Shown here one piece after another: positions 1 to 9,936 of a stretch of DNA of 64,000 bases (positions are counted from its first letter, which is position 1; every line of letters begins with the position of its first letter). A program made the position numbers and the translations under genes. The stretch covers positions 1,110,649 through 1,174,648 of the forward strand of contig NZ_JABBGK010000001.1 of NCBI RefSeq assembly GCF_012927355.1, read 5' to 3'. The stretch comes from Rhizobium terricola. Lineage in GTDB: Bacteria > Pseudomonadota > Alphaproteobacteria > Rhizobiales > Rhizobiaceae. Under the pieces are notes generated by a model. It saw only the letters and a list, made by a program, of their open reading frames with translations. It had not been told where the DNA came from and made no database searches.

Positions 1-318
1 ATGACCGGTTTGACCCTCAGCAGTGCAGAACTCGACCCGCGCCGCCGGCGCATCCTGTTCCGCTGCTGGCATCGCGGCATTCGCGAGATGGACCTGATCC
101 TCGGCCAGTTCGCCGAGGCCGAAATCGGGACCATGGACGCGGAAACCCTCGACGAACTCGAGCGGATCATGAGCGAAGAGGACCAGGACCTGATCAAGTG
201 GATCACCGGCGCGGCACCTGTTCCGGATCACCTGAAGACGCCGCTTTTCGAGCGCATCGCCGCCTGTCGTCCCGACTTTTCGCCCGTCACCGTGGAAAGC
301 CTCGGACGTCCGGAATGA
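1..318 (+). CDS. sdhE: FAD assembly factor SdhE
   Basis: Small cytosolic factor that promotes covalent flavinylation of the succinate dehydrogenase flavoprotein SdhA. The 105-residue product carries the family signature RGIREMD (residues 25-31), followed by the acidic helical body typical of the SdhE/YgfY (DUF339) family, and its length is normal. The window opens exactly on this ATG, so an upstream start cannot be excluded, although the distance to the signature fits the family. Its stop overlaps the mfd start (ATGA, 315-318), so the two genes are probably translationally coupled; sdhE next to mfd is a familiar rhizobial arrangement. Confidence 0.9.
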   Translation: MTGLTLSSAELDPRRRRILFRCWHRGIREMDLILGQFAEAEIGTMDAETLDELERIMSEEDQDLIKWITGAAPVPDHLKTPLFERIAACRPDFSPVTVESLGRPE

Positions 319-3300
319 TCTCGCTATTCGATGCCAGGAAGATCGGCCAATCGGCGACCGCGCTGACGCTCAGCCAGGTGCCGGACGGCATGGATGCCTT
401 CCTGCTGGCCGAACTCGCCCGTGAGGGGCAGCCGGTTGCCTATGTGATGTCGGACGGCCAGCGCATGGCCGACATCGAGCAGATCCTGTCCTTCGCCGCA
501 CCGGAAATCCCGGTTCTCACCCTGCCGGCCTGGGACTGCCTTCCCTATGACCGCGTGTCTCCGTCGGCCGACGTTTCGGCCCGCCGGCTCGCCGCCCTTT
601 CCGGGCTGATCGCCCATGCCCGCAAGCCGCATGCGGCGATCGTGCTCGTCACCGTCAACGCCATGCTGCAGCGCCTTGCCCCGGCGGAGGTCATCGAAAG
701 TCTCGCCTTTTCCGCGAGACCCGGCAATCAGGTCCGCATGGACGACATTGCCGCGCGGCTGGAGCGCAACGGATTCGAACGGGTGGCGACCGTGCGCGAA
801 GTCGGCGAGTTTGCGGTGCGCGGCGGCATCCTCGACGTCTTCGTGCCGGGCTCGGAGGAGCCGGTCCGCCTCGACTTTTTCGGCGATACGCTGGAGAGCA
901 TCCGCAGCTTCGATCCGGCCTCGCAGCGCACGACCGGCCAGGCGCGCTCGCTCGACCTCAATCCGATGAGCGAGGTGACTCTGACGCCCGAGACGATCAG
1001 CCGCTTCCGCAAGAACTACCTGTCGCTGTTCGGCGCGGCAACCCGCGACGACGCGCTCTATTCGGCCGTGTCGGAGGGCCGGCGCTATGCCGGCATGGAG
1101 CACTGGCTGCCGCTGTTCCACGATCACCTTTCGACGGCCTTCGACTATCTCGCAGGCTTTCGGATCGTCACCGACCACACGGTGCGCGAGGCCGCCGAAG
1201 AGCGGGCCAAGCTCATCCGCGACTACTACGAGGCCCGCCTCAACAGCGGAACGCCCGGCAAGGGCCATCTCGCCCAGGGCACGCCTTACAAGCCGGTCCC
1301 GCCAGAACGCCTCTATCTCGGCTCCGCCGAATTCGGCCGGGCGCTGGATGAACGCGCGCCGATCCGGCTCACCCCGTTCGCCGAGCACGAGGGCGAGAGC
1401 AGGAAGGTGATCGAAGTCTCTGCGCGACCGAGCCCGCGCTGGGCAAAGGCCGCGGTAGAGACGGGCGAGGGCAATACCCGCGTCAACGTCTTCGACCAGG
1501 CCGTCAAGTACATCGCCGACAAACGGGCTTCGGGGTCGAAGGTGCTCGTCACCGGCTGGTCCGAAGGCTCACTCGACCGGTTGCTGCAGGTTCTCGAGGA
1601 ACACGGGCTTGCCAACCTCAAGGCGGTTTCCGCGCTCAAGGAACTCGACAGCCTGGAGAAGGGCGAGGCGGCGACCGCCGTACTCAGCCTCGAGGGCGGG
1701 TTCGAGGCCGGCGATCTTGTCGTCGTCGGCGAACAGGACATTCTCGGCGATCGCATGGTCCGCCGTTCGAAACGCCGCAAGCGGGCGGCCGACTTCATCT
1801 CCGAGGTCGCCGGCCTCGACGAGGGATCGATCGTCGTTCATGCCGAACACGGCATCGGCCGCTTCGTGGGCCTGCGCACCATCGAGGCCGCCGGCGCGCC
1901 GCATGCCTGCCTCGAACTGCTCTACGCGGACGATGCCAAACTTTTTCTGCCGGTCGAAAACATCGACCTGCTGTCGCGATACGGCTCGGAAGCGTCCGAC
2001 GCGCAGCTCGACAAGCTGGGCGGTGGCGCCTGGCAGATGCGCAAGGCCAAGCTCAAGAAGCGCCTTCTCGACATGGCGGGCGCGCTGATCCGGGTCGCCG
2101 CCGAGCGCATGACCCGCACGGCGCCGGTGCTGACCACCCAGGAAGGGCTCTACGACGAATTCGCCGCCCGGTTCCCCTATGACGAGACCGAAGACCAGAT
2201 GAATGCCATCGAGGCGGTGCGCGGCGATCTCGGCGCCGGCCGGCCGATGGACCGGCTCGTCTGCGGTGACGTCGGTTTCGGCAAGACGGAAGTTGCGCTG
2301 CGCGCCGCCTTCGTCGCGGCGATGAACGGCATCCAGGTTGCCGTGGTCGTACCGACCACGCTTCTGGCGCGCCAGCATTTCAAGACCTTCTCCGAGCGCT
2401 TCCGTGGGCTGCCGATCCGGGTCCAGCAAGCCTCACGCCTGGTCGGCACCAAGGAGCTGAACCTCGTCAAGAAGGAAGTCGCGGAAGGCAAGACCGACGT
2501 CGTGGTCGGAACCCATGCGCTTCTCGGCGCCGGTATCACCTTCGCCAATCTCGGCCTGCTCATCATCGACGAGGAGCAGCATTTCGGGGTGAAGCACAAG
2601 GAGCGCCTGAAAGAGCTGAAAAGCGACGTGCATGTGCTGACGCTCTCGGCGACGCCGATCCCGCGCACGCTGCAGCTCGCCATGACGGGCGTGCGCGAGC
2701 TGTCGCTGATCACCACGCCGCCGGTCGACCGCATGGCGGTCCGCACCTTCATCTCGCCGTTTGATCCGCTGGTCATCCGCGAAACGCTGATGCGCGAACA
2801 CTATCGCGGTGGGCAGAGCTTCTATGTCTGCCCCCGGCTTGCCGACCTTGCCGACATCCAGGCCTTCCTCCAGTCGGACGTGCCCGAACTGAAGGTGGCG
2901 GTCGCCCACGGCCAGATGCCGGCGGGCGAGCTCGAGGACATCATGAATGCCTTCTATGATGGGCGCTACGACGTTCTGCTTTCCACCACGATCGTCGAAT
3001 CGGGCCTCGATGTTCCGACCGCCAATACGCTGATCGTGCACCGCGCCGACATGTTCGGTCTCGCACAGCTCTATCAGCTGCGCGGCCGCGTCGGCCGATC
3101 CAAGGTGCGCGCCTTTGCGCTGCTCACTCTTCCGGTCAACAAGGTTCTCACCACCACCGCCGAACGGCGCCTCAAGGTGCTGCAGTCGCTGGATACGCTG
3201 GGCGCCGGTTTCCAGCTGGCGAGCCACGACCTCGACATCCGCGGCGCCGGCAACCTGCTCGGCGAGGAGCAGTCCGGCCACATCAAGGAAGTCGGCTTCG

Positions 3301-3818
3301 AGCTCTACCAGCACATGCTGGAAGAAGCGGTCGCCGAAGTGAAGGGTGTCGACGAGATCGTCGATACCGGCTGGTCGCCGCAGATTTCGGTCGGCACCTC
3401 GGTGATGATCCCGGATCAATACGTGCCGGACCTGCACCTCAGGCTCGGCCTTTATCGTCGCCTCGGCGAAATCACCGAGGTCGAGGACATCGACGGCTTT
3501 GGCGCGGAGATGATCGACCGCTTCGGCCCGCTGCCGATCGAGGTGCAGCATCTCCTCAAGGTGGTCTACATCAAGGCGCTCTGCCGCAAGGCCAATGTCG
3601 ACAAGCTGGAGGCGGGACCGAAGGGTGTCGTCGTGCAGTTCCGCAACAAGGAATTCCCCAATCCCGCAGCACTCGTCGGTTACATCGCCAAGCAGGGCAC
3701 GATGGCCAAGATCCGCCCGGACCAGAGCGTGTTCCTGACCCGCGACCTGCCGACCGCGGAAAAGCGCCTGCAGGGCGCTGCGGTGGTCATGACGCAGCTG
3801 GCGGAACTGGCGAAGTAG
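315..3818 (+). CDS. mfd: Transcription-repair coupling factor Mfd
   Basis: ATP-driven translocase that removes RNA polymerase stalled at DNA damage and recruits UvrABC through UvrA. The product is 1167 residues, a normal length. Visible parts in order: an N-terminal UvrB-like region, an RNA-polymerase-interacting region around residue 509 (HAEHGIGRFVGLR), a helicase core with Walker A CGDVGFGKTE (about 650) and a DEEQ box (IIDEEQHFG, about 753), a TRG-type motif region and the C-terminal D7 domain. The ATG at 315 overlaps the sdhE stop; an upstream in-frame ATG at 198 lies inside sdhE and is not needed. uvrA lies about 18 kb away in the same window. Confidence 0.97.
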   Translation: MISLFDARKIGQSATALTLSQVPDGMDAFLLAELAREGQPVAYVMSDGQRMADIEQILSFAAPEIPVLTLPAWDCLPYDRVSPSADVSARRLAALSGLIAHARKPHAAIVLVTVNAMLQRLAPAEVIESLAFSARPGNQVRMDDIAARLERNGFERVATVREVGEFAVRGGILDVFVPGSEEPVRLDFFGDTLESIRSFDPASQRTTGQARSLDLNPMSEVTLTPETISRFRKNYLSLFGAATRDDALYSAVSEGRRYAGMEHWLPLFHDHLSTAFDYLAGFRIVTDHTVREAAEERAKLIRDYYEARLNSGTPGKGHLAQGTPYKPVPPERLYLGSAEFGRALDERAPIRLTPFAEHEGESRKVIEVSARPSPRWAKAAVETGEGNTRVNVFDQAVKYIADKRASGSKVLVTGWSEGSLDRLLQVLEEHGLANLKAVSALKELDSLEKGEAATAVLSLEGGFEAGDLVVVGEQDILGDRMVRRSKRRKRAADFISEVAGLDEGSIVVHAEHGIGRFVGLRTIEAAGAPHACLELLYADDAKLFLPVENIDLLSRYGSEASDAQLDKLGGGAWQMRKAKLKKRLLDMAGALIRVAAERMTRTAPVLTTQEGLYDEFAARFPYDETEDQMNAIEAVRGDLGAGRPMDRLVCGDVGFGKTEVALRAAFVAAMNGIQVAVVVPTTLLARQHFKTFSERFRGLPIRVQQASRLVGTKELNLVKKEVAEGKTDVVVGTHALLGAGITFANLGLLIIDEEQHFGVKHKERLKELKSDVHVLTLSATPIPRTLQLAMTGVRELSLITTPPVDRMAVRTFISPFDPLVIRETLMREHYRGGQSFYVCPRLADLADIQAFLQSDVPELKVAVAHGQMPAGELEDIMNAFYDGRYDVLLSTTIVESGLDVPTANTLIVHRADMFGLAQLYQLRGRVGRSKVRAFALLTLPVNKVLTTTAERRLKVLQSLDTLGAGFQLASHDLDIRGAGNLLGEEQSGHIKEVGFELYQHMLEEAVAEVKGVDEIVDTGWSPQISVGTSVMIPDQYVPDLHLRLGLYRRLGEITEVEDIDGFGAEMIDRFGPLPIEVQHLLKVVYIKALCRKANVDKLEAGPKGVVVQFRNKEFPNPAALVGYIAKQGTMAKIRPDQSVFLTRDLPTAEKRLQGAAVVMTQLAELAK

Positions 3819-3828
3819 CGTCGTCCCG

Positions 3829-4758
3829 CTAATCGTCTTCAGGCTTGATCGCCAGTGCCGCCTCGTCCTTCCCGGCGACAGGCGGCGGGAGCGGGACACC
3901 CTTTGTCCGCTCGCGGGCAATGGTCAGCAGGCCCGAACCGATGATCAGCACGATGCCGGCGACCATCGGCAGATCGACGCGGTCGCCGAAGATCAGGTAG
4001 CCGAAGAGGATGCCCCAGAGCATCTGGCTGTACTGGATCGGCCCGACCACGGCGGCCGGTGCATAGAAGGCGGCATACATCAGCAATACGTTGCCCAACG
4101 CGCCGAGCAGGCCATAACCGGCGAGCAGCAGCCATTCCTCGCCGCTTGGCAGGCGGAAATCGCCGAGCATGAAGAGGCCACAGATGACGAGGCCTCCGAG
4201 CAGGCCGGCGCCATAGAGAGAAATGTTCTTCTCCTTCGGCCCGATGGCTCGATAGATGACGATCGAGACCGCACCACTGACCCCGGCGAAGATCGCGCCG
4301 ACATGACCGATGGAGAGTTCGCGGAAACCGGGCCTGAGCACGACGAGGACGCCGAGAAAGCCGACGATCACGGCGCTCCAGCGGCGGATGCCGACCTGTT
4401 CCTCGAGGAAAACCACCGACATGATGGTGACGAAGGAGGGCAGCAGGAAGATCAGGCAGAAGGCTTCCGCCATCGACAGATGGGTGAAGGCCGTCACGCT
4501 GCCAATGATGCCGGCGCCAGCGGAGAAGAAACGGAGCAGCCAGAGCGGGCGATTGGTCGTGGCGAACATGTCCTGCCAGCGATCGCCACGCTTCATCAGG
4601 AAGGGCAGGGCGGCGATACCGAAGACGGCGCCGAAGAAGCCGGATTCATAGGGGCTGACGCGCCCCTCGATGAGTTTGACGCAGGCATCGGAGATGGCAT
4701 AGGCGGCGAAGGCCGTAAAGGCGATCAGGATGCCTCGAAGAACGAGGTCGGAGCGCAT
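3829..4758 (-). CDS. EamA/DMT-family transporter
   Basis: A 309-residue hydrophobic protein with about ten membrane segments in two EamA repeats, the architecture of drug/metabolite exporters of the inner membrane. The second repeat includes a GGLVICGLFMLGDF-type helix and the segment MYAAFYAPAAVVGPIQYSQM, common in rhizobial EamA proteins. The tail (last 30 residues) is hydrophilic and cytosolic. It converges with mfd, with only 10 bp between the stops. The substrate cannot be read from sequence. It is the first of three EamA proteins in this window. Confidence 0.85.
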   Translation of the reverse strand: MRSDLVLRGILIAFTAFAAYAISDACVKLIEGRVSPYESGFFGAVFGIAALPFLMKRGDRWQDMFATTNRPLWLLRFFSAGAGIIGSVTAFTHLSMAEAFCLIFLLPSFVTIMSVVFLEEQVGIRRWSAVIVGFLGVLVVLRPGFRELSIGHVGAIFAGVSGAVSIVIYRAIGPKEKNISLYGAGLLGGLVICGLFMLGDFRLPSGEEWLLLAGYGLLGALGNVLLMYAAFYAPAAVVGPIQYSQMLWGILFGYLIFGDRVDLPMVAGIVLIIGSGLLTIARERTKGVPLPPPVAGKDEAALAIKPEDD

Positions 4759-4815
4759 GAGAAGAGAATCCCGGGAGGAAGGATCTTTCGTGCTTAGGTG
4801 CGTTGCGCCACGACG

Positions 4816-5487
4816 TCAATTGAGTTTCGAGCGCGCTTCCGCCTTCATGCGGGCGATGTCGCGCAGCGCGCCGGCCAGCACGTCCGGCGTCTGGGCGCCG
4901 CTTACCGCATATTGCTGGTCGAAGATGAAGAACGGCACGCCGTTCACGCCCATCTGCTTCGCCGCCTCGATTTCGGCGGTGACATGGGCCTTGTCGGCAT
5001 CGCCGGTCAAAAGCGCATCCGTCAGGGCCCGGTCCAGGCCGGCTGCCTCGGCGATGTCGAGAATGACGGTGCGGTCGCCGACATTGCGCCCTTCCTCGAA
5101 ATTGGCCTTGAACAACGCAGAGACCACACGGTTCTGCATTTCGCGATCCTCGACGCCGGCCCAGTGGATCAGCCGGTGGGCGTCGAGCGTGTTGGGGCCG
5201 ACCTTGATCGCGTCGAAGTCGAAGGCAATGCCGACCGCGGCGCCCATCTCGCGCAACTGCGCATGGGCGCTGTCCATGTTGTCCTTGCCGCCGAGCTTTT
5301 CGGCCAACGCCTTCTGGTGGTCGACGCCTGCGGCCGGGTAGTCGGGATTGAGCTGGTAGGGGCGCCAGTTGACGTCGACACCCACCTCGTCCTGCACTTC
5401 GGCGATGGCGAGATCGAGCCGCGCCTTGCCGAGATAGCACCAGGGACAGACGACGTCCGAGACGATGTCGATGGTGATGCGTTCCAT
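4816..5487 (-). CDS. FrnE/DsbA-like thiol oxidoreductase
   Basis: A 223-residue protein of the DsbA-like superfamily, FrnE/2-hydroxychromene-2-carboxylate isomerase branch. An N-terminal beta strand is followed by the CPWC redox motif (VVCPWCYLGKARL, residues 13-25), then a helical insertion and the conserved GVNGVPFFIF segment containing the cis-proline near residue 183. No signal peptide is visible, so it is probably cytosolic. The ATG at 5487 has a good ribosome site (GGAAAGGAC). FrnE homologues act as disulfide isomerases in oxidative stress; that role here is inferred from the family only. Confidence 0.85.
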   Translation of the reverse strand: MERITIDIVSDVVCPWCYLGKARLDLAIAEVQDEVGVDVNWRPYQLNPDYPAAGVDHQKALAEKLGGKDNMDSAHAQLREMGAAVGIAFDFDAIKVGPNTLDAHRLIHWAGVEDREMQNRVVSALFKANFEEGRNVGDRTVILDIAEAAGLDRALTDALLTGDADKAHVTAEIEAAKQMGVNGVPFFIFDQQYAVSGAQTPDVLAGALRDIARMKAEARSKLN

Positions 5488-5611
5488 GGTACTTGTCCTT
5501 TCCGGTCGGCCGGTCGTCGAGATGCGTTGCGCTGCGAGGTAGGGCCAATCGCGGCGGATTTCAACCGGTTACGCGAAGGTAACCACCTGCCGAACAGCCA
5601 CGCGACCGCCT

Positions 5612-7414
5612 TTACTGCGCGCGGGCATCCCACCAGACCGGGAGCTGGTAGCCATAGAGCGGCGACGTCTCCGGTCGTCCGATGTGCTTCCAGCGGGCCA
5701 CCCATTGCTCACCGATATGGTAGAGCGGCACGACATAGTGGCCGTCGACGAGCAGGCGATCATAGGCGCGCACCGCGGCGCGGAAATCCTCGATGCTGCG
5801 GGCATTGGAAAGCGCATCGATCATCCGGTCGATGTCCGGATCGGCCACGCCCGCATAGTTGAAGCTGCCTTGAGCGTCGCGCGACGACGAGCCCCAGCGG
5901 TTGACCTGTTCGGCGCCCGGTGAAAGCGAGGAGGTGTAGGCCTTGATGATCATGTCGTAGTCGAAGCTGTTGGAGCGGGCCTGGTATTGGGCGTCGTCTA
6001 CGGTGCGGATCGACATGTCGATGCCGATCAGGGCAAGCGCGCGCTGATAGGCGATCGCCATCTTCTCCTGGCTCTCGTTCTGCGTCATGACCTCGAAGGC
6101 AAGCGGCTTGCCCGACGCGTCGACCATCTTGCGGCCGTTGATCGTATAACCGGCAGTCTTCAACAGTGTGACGGCCTCGCGCAGAATCTTGCGGTCGGCG
6201 CCCGATCCATCCGAAACCGGCATCGCATAAGTGCCGGCAAGGATCGCCGGGTCGATCCGGTCTCTGGCCGCACCGAGCAGGGCGAGTTCGCGTTCGTCCG
6301 CGGCATTGCCGAAGGCACCGAGCGCGGAATTCTGCCAGTAGCTCTGGCTGCGCTTGAAAGCGCCGCCGTAGAGGTTCTTATTGGCCCATTCGAAATCGAA
6401 GGCGAGCGAGATCGCCTCACGGACCTTCTCGTCGGCGAACAGCGGACGGCGGGTATTGAAGACGAAGCCAAGCATGCCGGAGGGCAGACCGGGCTGGAAG
6501 ACCTCCTTGACGACATCGCCGTTCTGGGCGGCCGGGAAATCATAGGCGCGTGTCCAGTGTCCGGAATCTCCCTCCGGATAGACGTCGACGTCACCCTTCT
6601 TGAAGGCCTCGAACAGGGTCGAATCCTGAAGAAAATAGGTGACCGAGATCTCGTCGTAGTTGTCGAAACCAACCTTGGCGGGAATATCCTTGCCCCAATA
6701 GTTGGGGTCGCGCTCCCAGGTGATCTTCTCGCCCGCCTTGATCGACTTGATCTTGTAGGGGCCGGAACCGACCGGGATCTTGAGCGAGGTCTGCTCGAAG
6801 GTCGACGCGTCGGTCGCATGCCGGGGCAGGATCGGCGACATGGCGATGATCAGCGGCGTTTCGCGGTTCGCCTTGTCGTTGAAGGTGAAGCGTACGCTGT
6901 GCTCCCCGACCTTCTCCATCTTGTCGACCACCGTCAGGCGGCGGTTGTAGGGCGGCCGGCCCTTTTCCTGAAGCAGGTTGAAGGAAAAGATCACGTCTTC
7001 CGGCGTGACCGGCTTGCCGTCCTGCCAACGGGCCTTCGGATTGAGGTTGAACTGGATGAAGGTGCGGTCCTCGTCCCATTCGACCGTCTCAGCCAGAAGA
7101 CCGTAGAGGGAAAAAGGCTCGTCGCTCGAGCGCGTCATCAGCGATTCGTAGAGCAGGTTGCCGTATTCCGGATCCCAGACGCCGCGGGCCGTGGTGCGCA
7201 TGCCCTTCAATACGAAGGAATTCAGGCTGTCGAACGTTCCGACGACGCCGTAGTTGATCTTGCCGCCCTTCTTCACCGCCGGGTTCACGTAGGGGAAATG
7301 CTTGAAATCCGCGCCAAGCGCCGGTTCTCCATGCATTGCGATGCCATGCAGCGGTTCTGCGAAGGCCAGGCCGCACTGGGCAAGGAAGAAGAGGCTGAGG
7401 GCGATACGTCGCAC
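5612..7414 (-). CDS. YejA-type peptide ABC transporter binding protein
   Basis: A 600-residue periplasmic solute-binding protein of family 5 (peptide/nickel type). Residues 1-19 form a signal peptide (MRRIALSLFFLAQCGLAFA). The mature part has the HGxAMHGEPAL start and the KKGGKINYG and GSGPYKI segments typical of YejA-like proteins, which serve YejABEF oligopeptide and microcin C uptake. No permease or ATPase gene of such a system lies next to it, so it must work with components encoded elsewhere or its operon has been broken up. The neighbouring FrnE-like gene downstream is 124 bp away and probably independent. Confidence 0.88.
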   Translation of the reverse strand: MRRIALSLFFLAQCGLAFAEPLHGIAMHGEPALGADFKHFPYVNPAVKKGGKINYGVVGTFDSLNSFVLKGMRTTARGVWDPEYGNLLYESLMTRSSDEPFSLYGLLAETVEWDEDRTFIQFNLNPKARWQDGKPVTPEDVIFSFNLLQEKGRPPYNRRLTVVDKMEKVGEHSVRFTFNDKANRETPLIIAMSPILPRHATDASTFEQTSLKIPVGSGPYKIKSIKAGEKITWERDPNYWGKDIPAKVGFDNYDEISVTYFLQDSTLFEAFKKGDVDVYPEGDSGHWTRAYDFPAAQNGDVVKEVFQPGLPSGMLGFVFNTRRPLFADEKVREAISLAFDFEWANKNLYGGAFKRSQSYWQNSALGAFGNAADERELALLGAARDRIDPAILAGTYAMPVSDGSGADRKILREAVTLLKTAGYTINGRKMVDASGKPLAFEVMTQNESQEKMAIAYQRALALIGIDMSIRTVDDAQYQARSNSFDYDMIIKAYTSSLSPGAEQVNRWGSSSRDAQGSFNYAGVADPDIDRMIDALSNARSIEDFRAAVRAYDRLLVDGHYVVPLYHIGEQWVARWKHIGRPETSPLYGYQLPVWWDARAQ

Positions 7415-7683
7415 GGTGTTTCCTTTCCGGGGTTACCGAAGAATCTGGCGGAAACTATCATGAACACCATAAAACCAACACATCGCGAGCGGAAAAACGT
7501 AACCGTCTTCCGGCTGCGCCCAAAGAAAGACTGGATATTCCAGACTTCGCGATGTAACAGGGGATCCGGGTGACCAAGGTCATGTATTTGCCTCAATTGA
7601 ACGACAGTTGACGGCCAGCACGACCGGCAAATGTCGCGGCCAGGAATTGCCTCGATATCGGTTTTCAGGAGACGGATTAGGTT

Positions 7684-8328
7684 ATGATGTTCAAAGCAAC
7701 CAAAGCTACGCGGACTGCACTGTCTGCTCTCGTTCTGACCCTTGGTGCGGCTTCGGCCCCGGTGGTCGCAAGCGCGCAGGAAGCCGCCCCGGCAGCGGGC
7801 GCTCCCGGTCCGGCAAAGTGGTTCAAGACCTGCAGCAAGCAGGAAGAGGCCGATGTCTGCGTGGTTCAGAACCAGCAGCTCGCCCAGAACGGCCAGCTGA
7901 TCACCGCCGTCGGCCTGATCTCGGTCGAAGGCAAGATCAACCGCAAGATCCTGCAGGTTACCGTTCCGTCGGCTCGCCTCATTCCCCCGGGCATCATGAT
8001 GCAGATCGACGGCGCCAAGGGCACCAAGCTCGACTACGCAGTCTGCCTGCCCGACCGTTGCACGGCTGAAATCCCGCTGACCGACGCCATGATCGCCAGC
8101 CTGAAGAAGGGCAACGAGGTCGTTTTCACCTCGATCAACTTCCGCCGCGCTCCGAACCCGATCAAGATCCCGCTGGAAGGCTTCACCGGCGCTTATGACG
8201 GCGAGGCGATGTCCCAGTCGCAGGCCGAAGAGCGCCAGCGCCTGCTGCAGGAAGCCATGCAGAAGAAGCAGGAAGAGCGCAACAAGGCGATCAACGACGC
8301 CCAGAACGCCGCCAAGCAGGGCAACTGA
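7684..8328 (+). CDS. Invasion-associated locus B (IalB) family protein
   Basis: A 214-residue exported protein. A signal peptide covers about residues 1-31 (ending VVASAQ), then comes an IalB domain with its conserved WFKTC and VCLPDRCTAEI blocks; the paired cysteines suggest disulfides. The last 45 residues are a Gln/Glu/Ala-rich helical tail (EERQRLLQEAMQKKQEER). IalB proteins are widespread in Bartonella, Brucella and rhizobia; in Bartonella the locus is linked to erythrocyte invasion, but in free-living relatives the role is unknown. A terminator follows at 8355-8380. Confidence 0.88.
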   Translation: MMFKATKATRTALSALVLTLGAASAPVVASAQEAAPAAGAPGPAKWFKTCSKQEEADVCVVQNQQLAQNGQLITAVGLISVEGKINRKILQVTVPSARLIPPGIMMQIDGAKGTKLDYAVCLPDRCTAEIPLTDAMIASLKKGNEVVFTSINFRRAPNPIKIPLEGFTGAYDGEAMSQSQAEERQRLLQEAMQKKQEERNKAINDAQNAAKQGN

Positions 8329-8354
8329 TCCCTGCAGGTTCCGGAATGAAAGAA

Positions 8355-8380
8355 GGCCCGCGTCTGACGCGGGCCTTTTT
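8355..8380 (+). terminator. Rho-independent terminator after the IalB-family gene
   Basis: A ten-base inverted repeat (GGCCCGCGTC / GACGCGGGCC, 8355-8375) is followed directly by five T residues. It sits 27 bp after the stop of the IalB-family gene and ends that monocistronic unit. Confidence 0.85.
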
Positions 8381-8414
8381 CGTTTAGTTTGATCAGGGGC
8401 GGGACGCCGGCACG

Positions 8415-8744
8415 TCAGTGCGCGAAGTTGACCTTCGGCTTGTAGTGGCCGGCCTGCTCAAGCACGAAGATCTGCTGCACCTGGGGATTGCGCAGCGGCT
8501 CGTCACTTTCGTCCTTCTCCAAGTTCTGCTCCGATACGTAAGCCACGTATTCGGTTTCCGCATTTTCGGCGAGCAGATGATAGAAGGGCTGGTCCTTGGT
8601 CGGTCTCACTTCGGCCGGAATGGCGTTCCACCATTCCTCGCTGTTAGCGAATTCCGGATCCACGTCGAACACGACGCCGCGGAACGGAAAGACCTTATGT
8701 CTGACGACTTCCCCGATACCAAATTTTGCGTTGCGTTGTTTCAT
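8415..8744 (-). CDS. hspQ: Heat shock protein HspQ
   Basis: A 109-residue protein of the HspQ/YccV hemimethylated-DNA-binding family, which in enterobacteria is a specificity factor and substrate of Lon and affects DnaA stability. The family's conserved block is present: KFGIGEVVRHKVFPFRGVVFD near the N-terminus, then PFYHLLAEN and the aromatic AYVSEQNL. The ATG at 8744 is preferred over one 51 bp upstream, because it has a strong ribosome site (GGAAGTG) and matches the family length. Confidence 0.9.
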   Translation of the reverse strand: MKQRNAKFGIGEVVRHKVFPFRGVVFDVDPEFANSEEWWNAIPAEVRPTKDQPFYHLLAENAETEYVAYVSEQNLEKDESDEPLRNPQVQQIFVLEQAGHYKPKVNFAH

Positions 8745-8807
8745 GGCTTCACTTCCTTTCCCTATAAATCTGGGGAGGATGGCGTGAAACATCAAGAGGT
8801 AGACACC

Positions 8808-9743
8808 TCACCCCGTGGAAGCGGCGGCCTTTCGGCCCGGTGCGGTGGCAAGCACCAGCCCGCCCATGACGAGTACGATCCCGACCGCGTGATAGGTCTC
8901 GAACCGTTCTCCGAGGAAGAGGACAGCCATGACAATCGACATCGGCGGCATCAGATAGAGCGTCACGCCGGCCATCGCCGGACCGAAGACACGGACCGCG
9001 TGCTGGAAGCAGTAGAAGGCTGCGAGCGAGGCGAAGGCGATGATGCCCGCGAGCTTCACCCAGTCGCCCTGTGTATCCGGCAGGAGCCCGCCGGTCAGCA
9101 CTTCGTACAGCGCCGGAGGCAGCAGGACCAGCGCGCCGGAGAGGGAGAGGAGGCCGAAGAGCGGCATGGGCGGCATCGCCTTGACCGCCGGATGTCTGAG
9201 CAGCAGCGAATAGAGCGCAAAGGCAATCGCCGCCGCGAGAATGCCGAAGTCGCCGAGATTGAAGCGCAGGTGGAGGAGCGCCTGCGGCTCGCCCTTCAGC
9301 ACGATCACCGTCACCCCCGCGAACGCGATCAGCATGCCGACCAGTTCGCCGGCGCCGATACGGCGTCCCTGAAACATCCATTGCAGCAGGATGATGAACA
9401 GCGAGGACGTCGTGTAGATCAGCGTGGCGTTCGAGGCGGTCGTCATGGTCAGTGCCCAGTAGACGAAACCGCCGCAGATGCCCATGCCGAGAATACCGAG
9501 CACCAGCCAGATCACCGTGTTCGCCCGCACGAAGGCGAGGCAGCGCGCGCGCTCTGCATAGACGAAGGGGAAGATCACCAGCGCCGATCCCGCCCAGCGG
9601 ATGAAGGCGGTCGTGAAGGGCGCGATATCGCCGGTGATGCCGCGGCCGAAGATCAGGTTCGACGAGAAGAACACCGGCGCCAGCAGGAAGAGAACCCAGT
9701 CGAGTGTGCGTGGGGCTGCACCGGTGGCATTGCTGTCTGTCAT
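8808..9743 (-). CDS. EamA/DMT-family transporter
   Basis: A 311-residue membrane protein with ten predicted helices in two EamA repeats. The conserved region near the end of repeat two reads LYLMPPMSIVMAVLFLGE, a classic EamA signature. The start at 9743 (MTDSNATG) is chosen because the further 28 upstream codons are Arg/Pro-rich and not membrane-like. The gene is leftward, 63 bp upstream of hspQ and probably not co-regulated with it. The substrate is unknown. Confidence 0.85.
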   Translation of the reverse strand: MTDSNATGAAPRTLDWVLFLLAPVFFSSNLIFGRGITGDIAPFTTAFIRWAGSALVIFPFVYAERARCLAFVRANTVIWLVLGILGMGICGGFVYWALTMTTASNATLIYTTSSLFIILLQWMFQGRRIGAGELVGMLIAFAGVTVIVLKGEPQALLHLRFNLGDFGILAAAIAFALYSLLLRHPAVKAMPPMPLFGLLSLSGALVLLPPALYEVLTGGLLPDTQGDWVKLAGIIAFASLAAFYCFQHAVRVFGPAMAGVTLYLMPPMSIVMAVLFLGERFETYHAVGIVLVMGGLVLATAPGRKAAASTG

Positions 9744-9936
9744 GGAGGGATATCGACCTGCCGGATCAAGGGGTGGAGCGAGCCTATCGCGGGAATTCCG
9801 TAACCGCGACACTACAAAGCCGAGCACGTCGTGAAAAGCCGCAAAACCTCTCCCCGGTACGGCCGGGAGTAAACTTGCACGCCCCCGGAATTCACGCTAC
9901 CCAACCCATGAGGTCACACGCCGGACGGGAGATGCC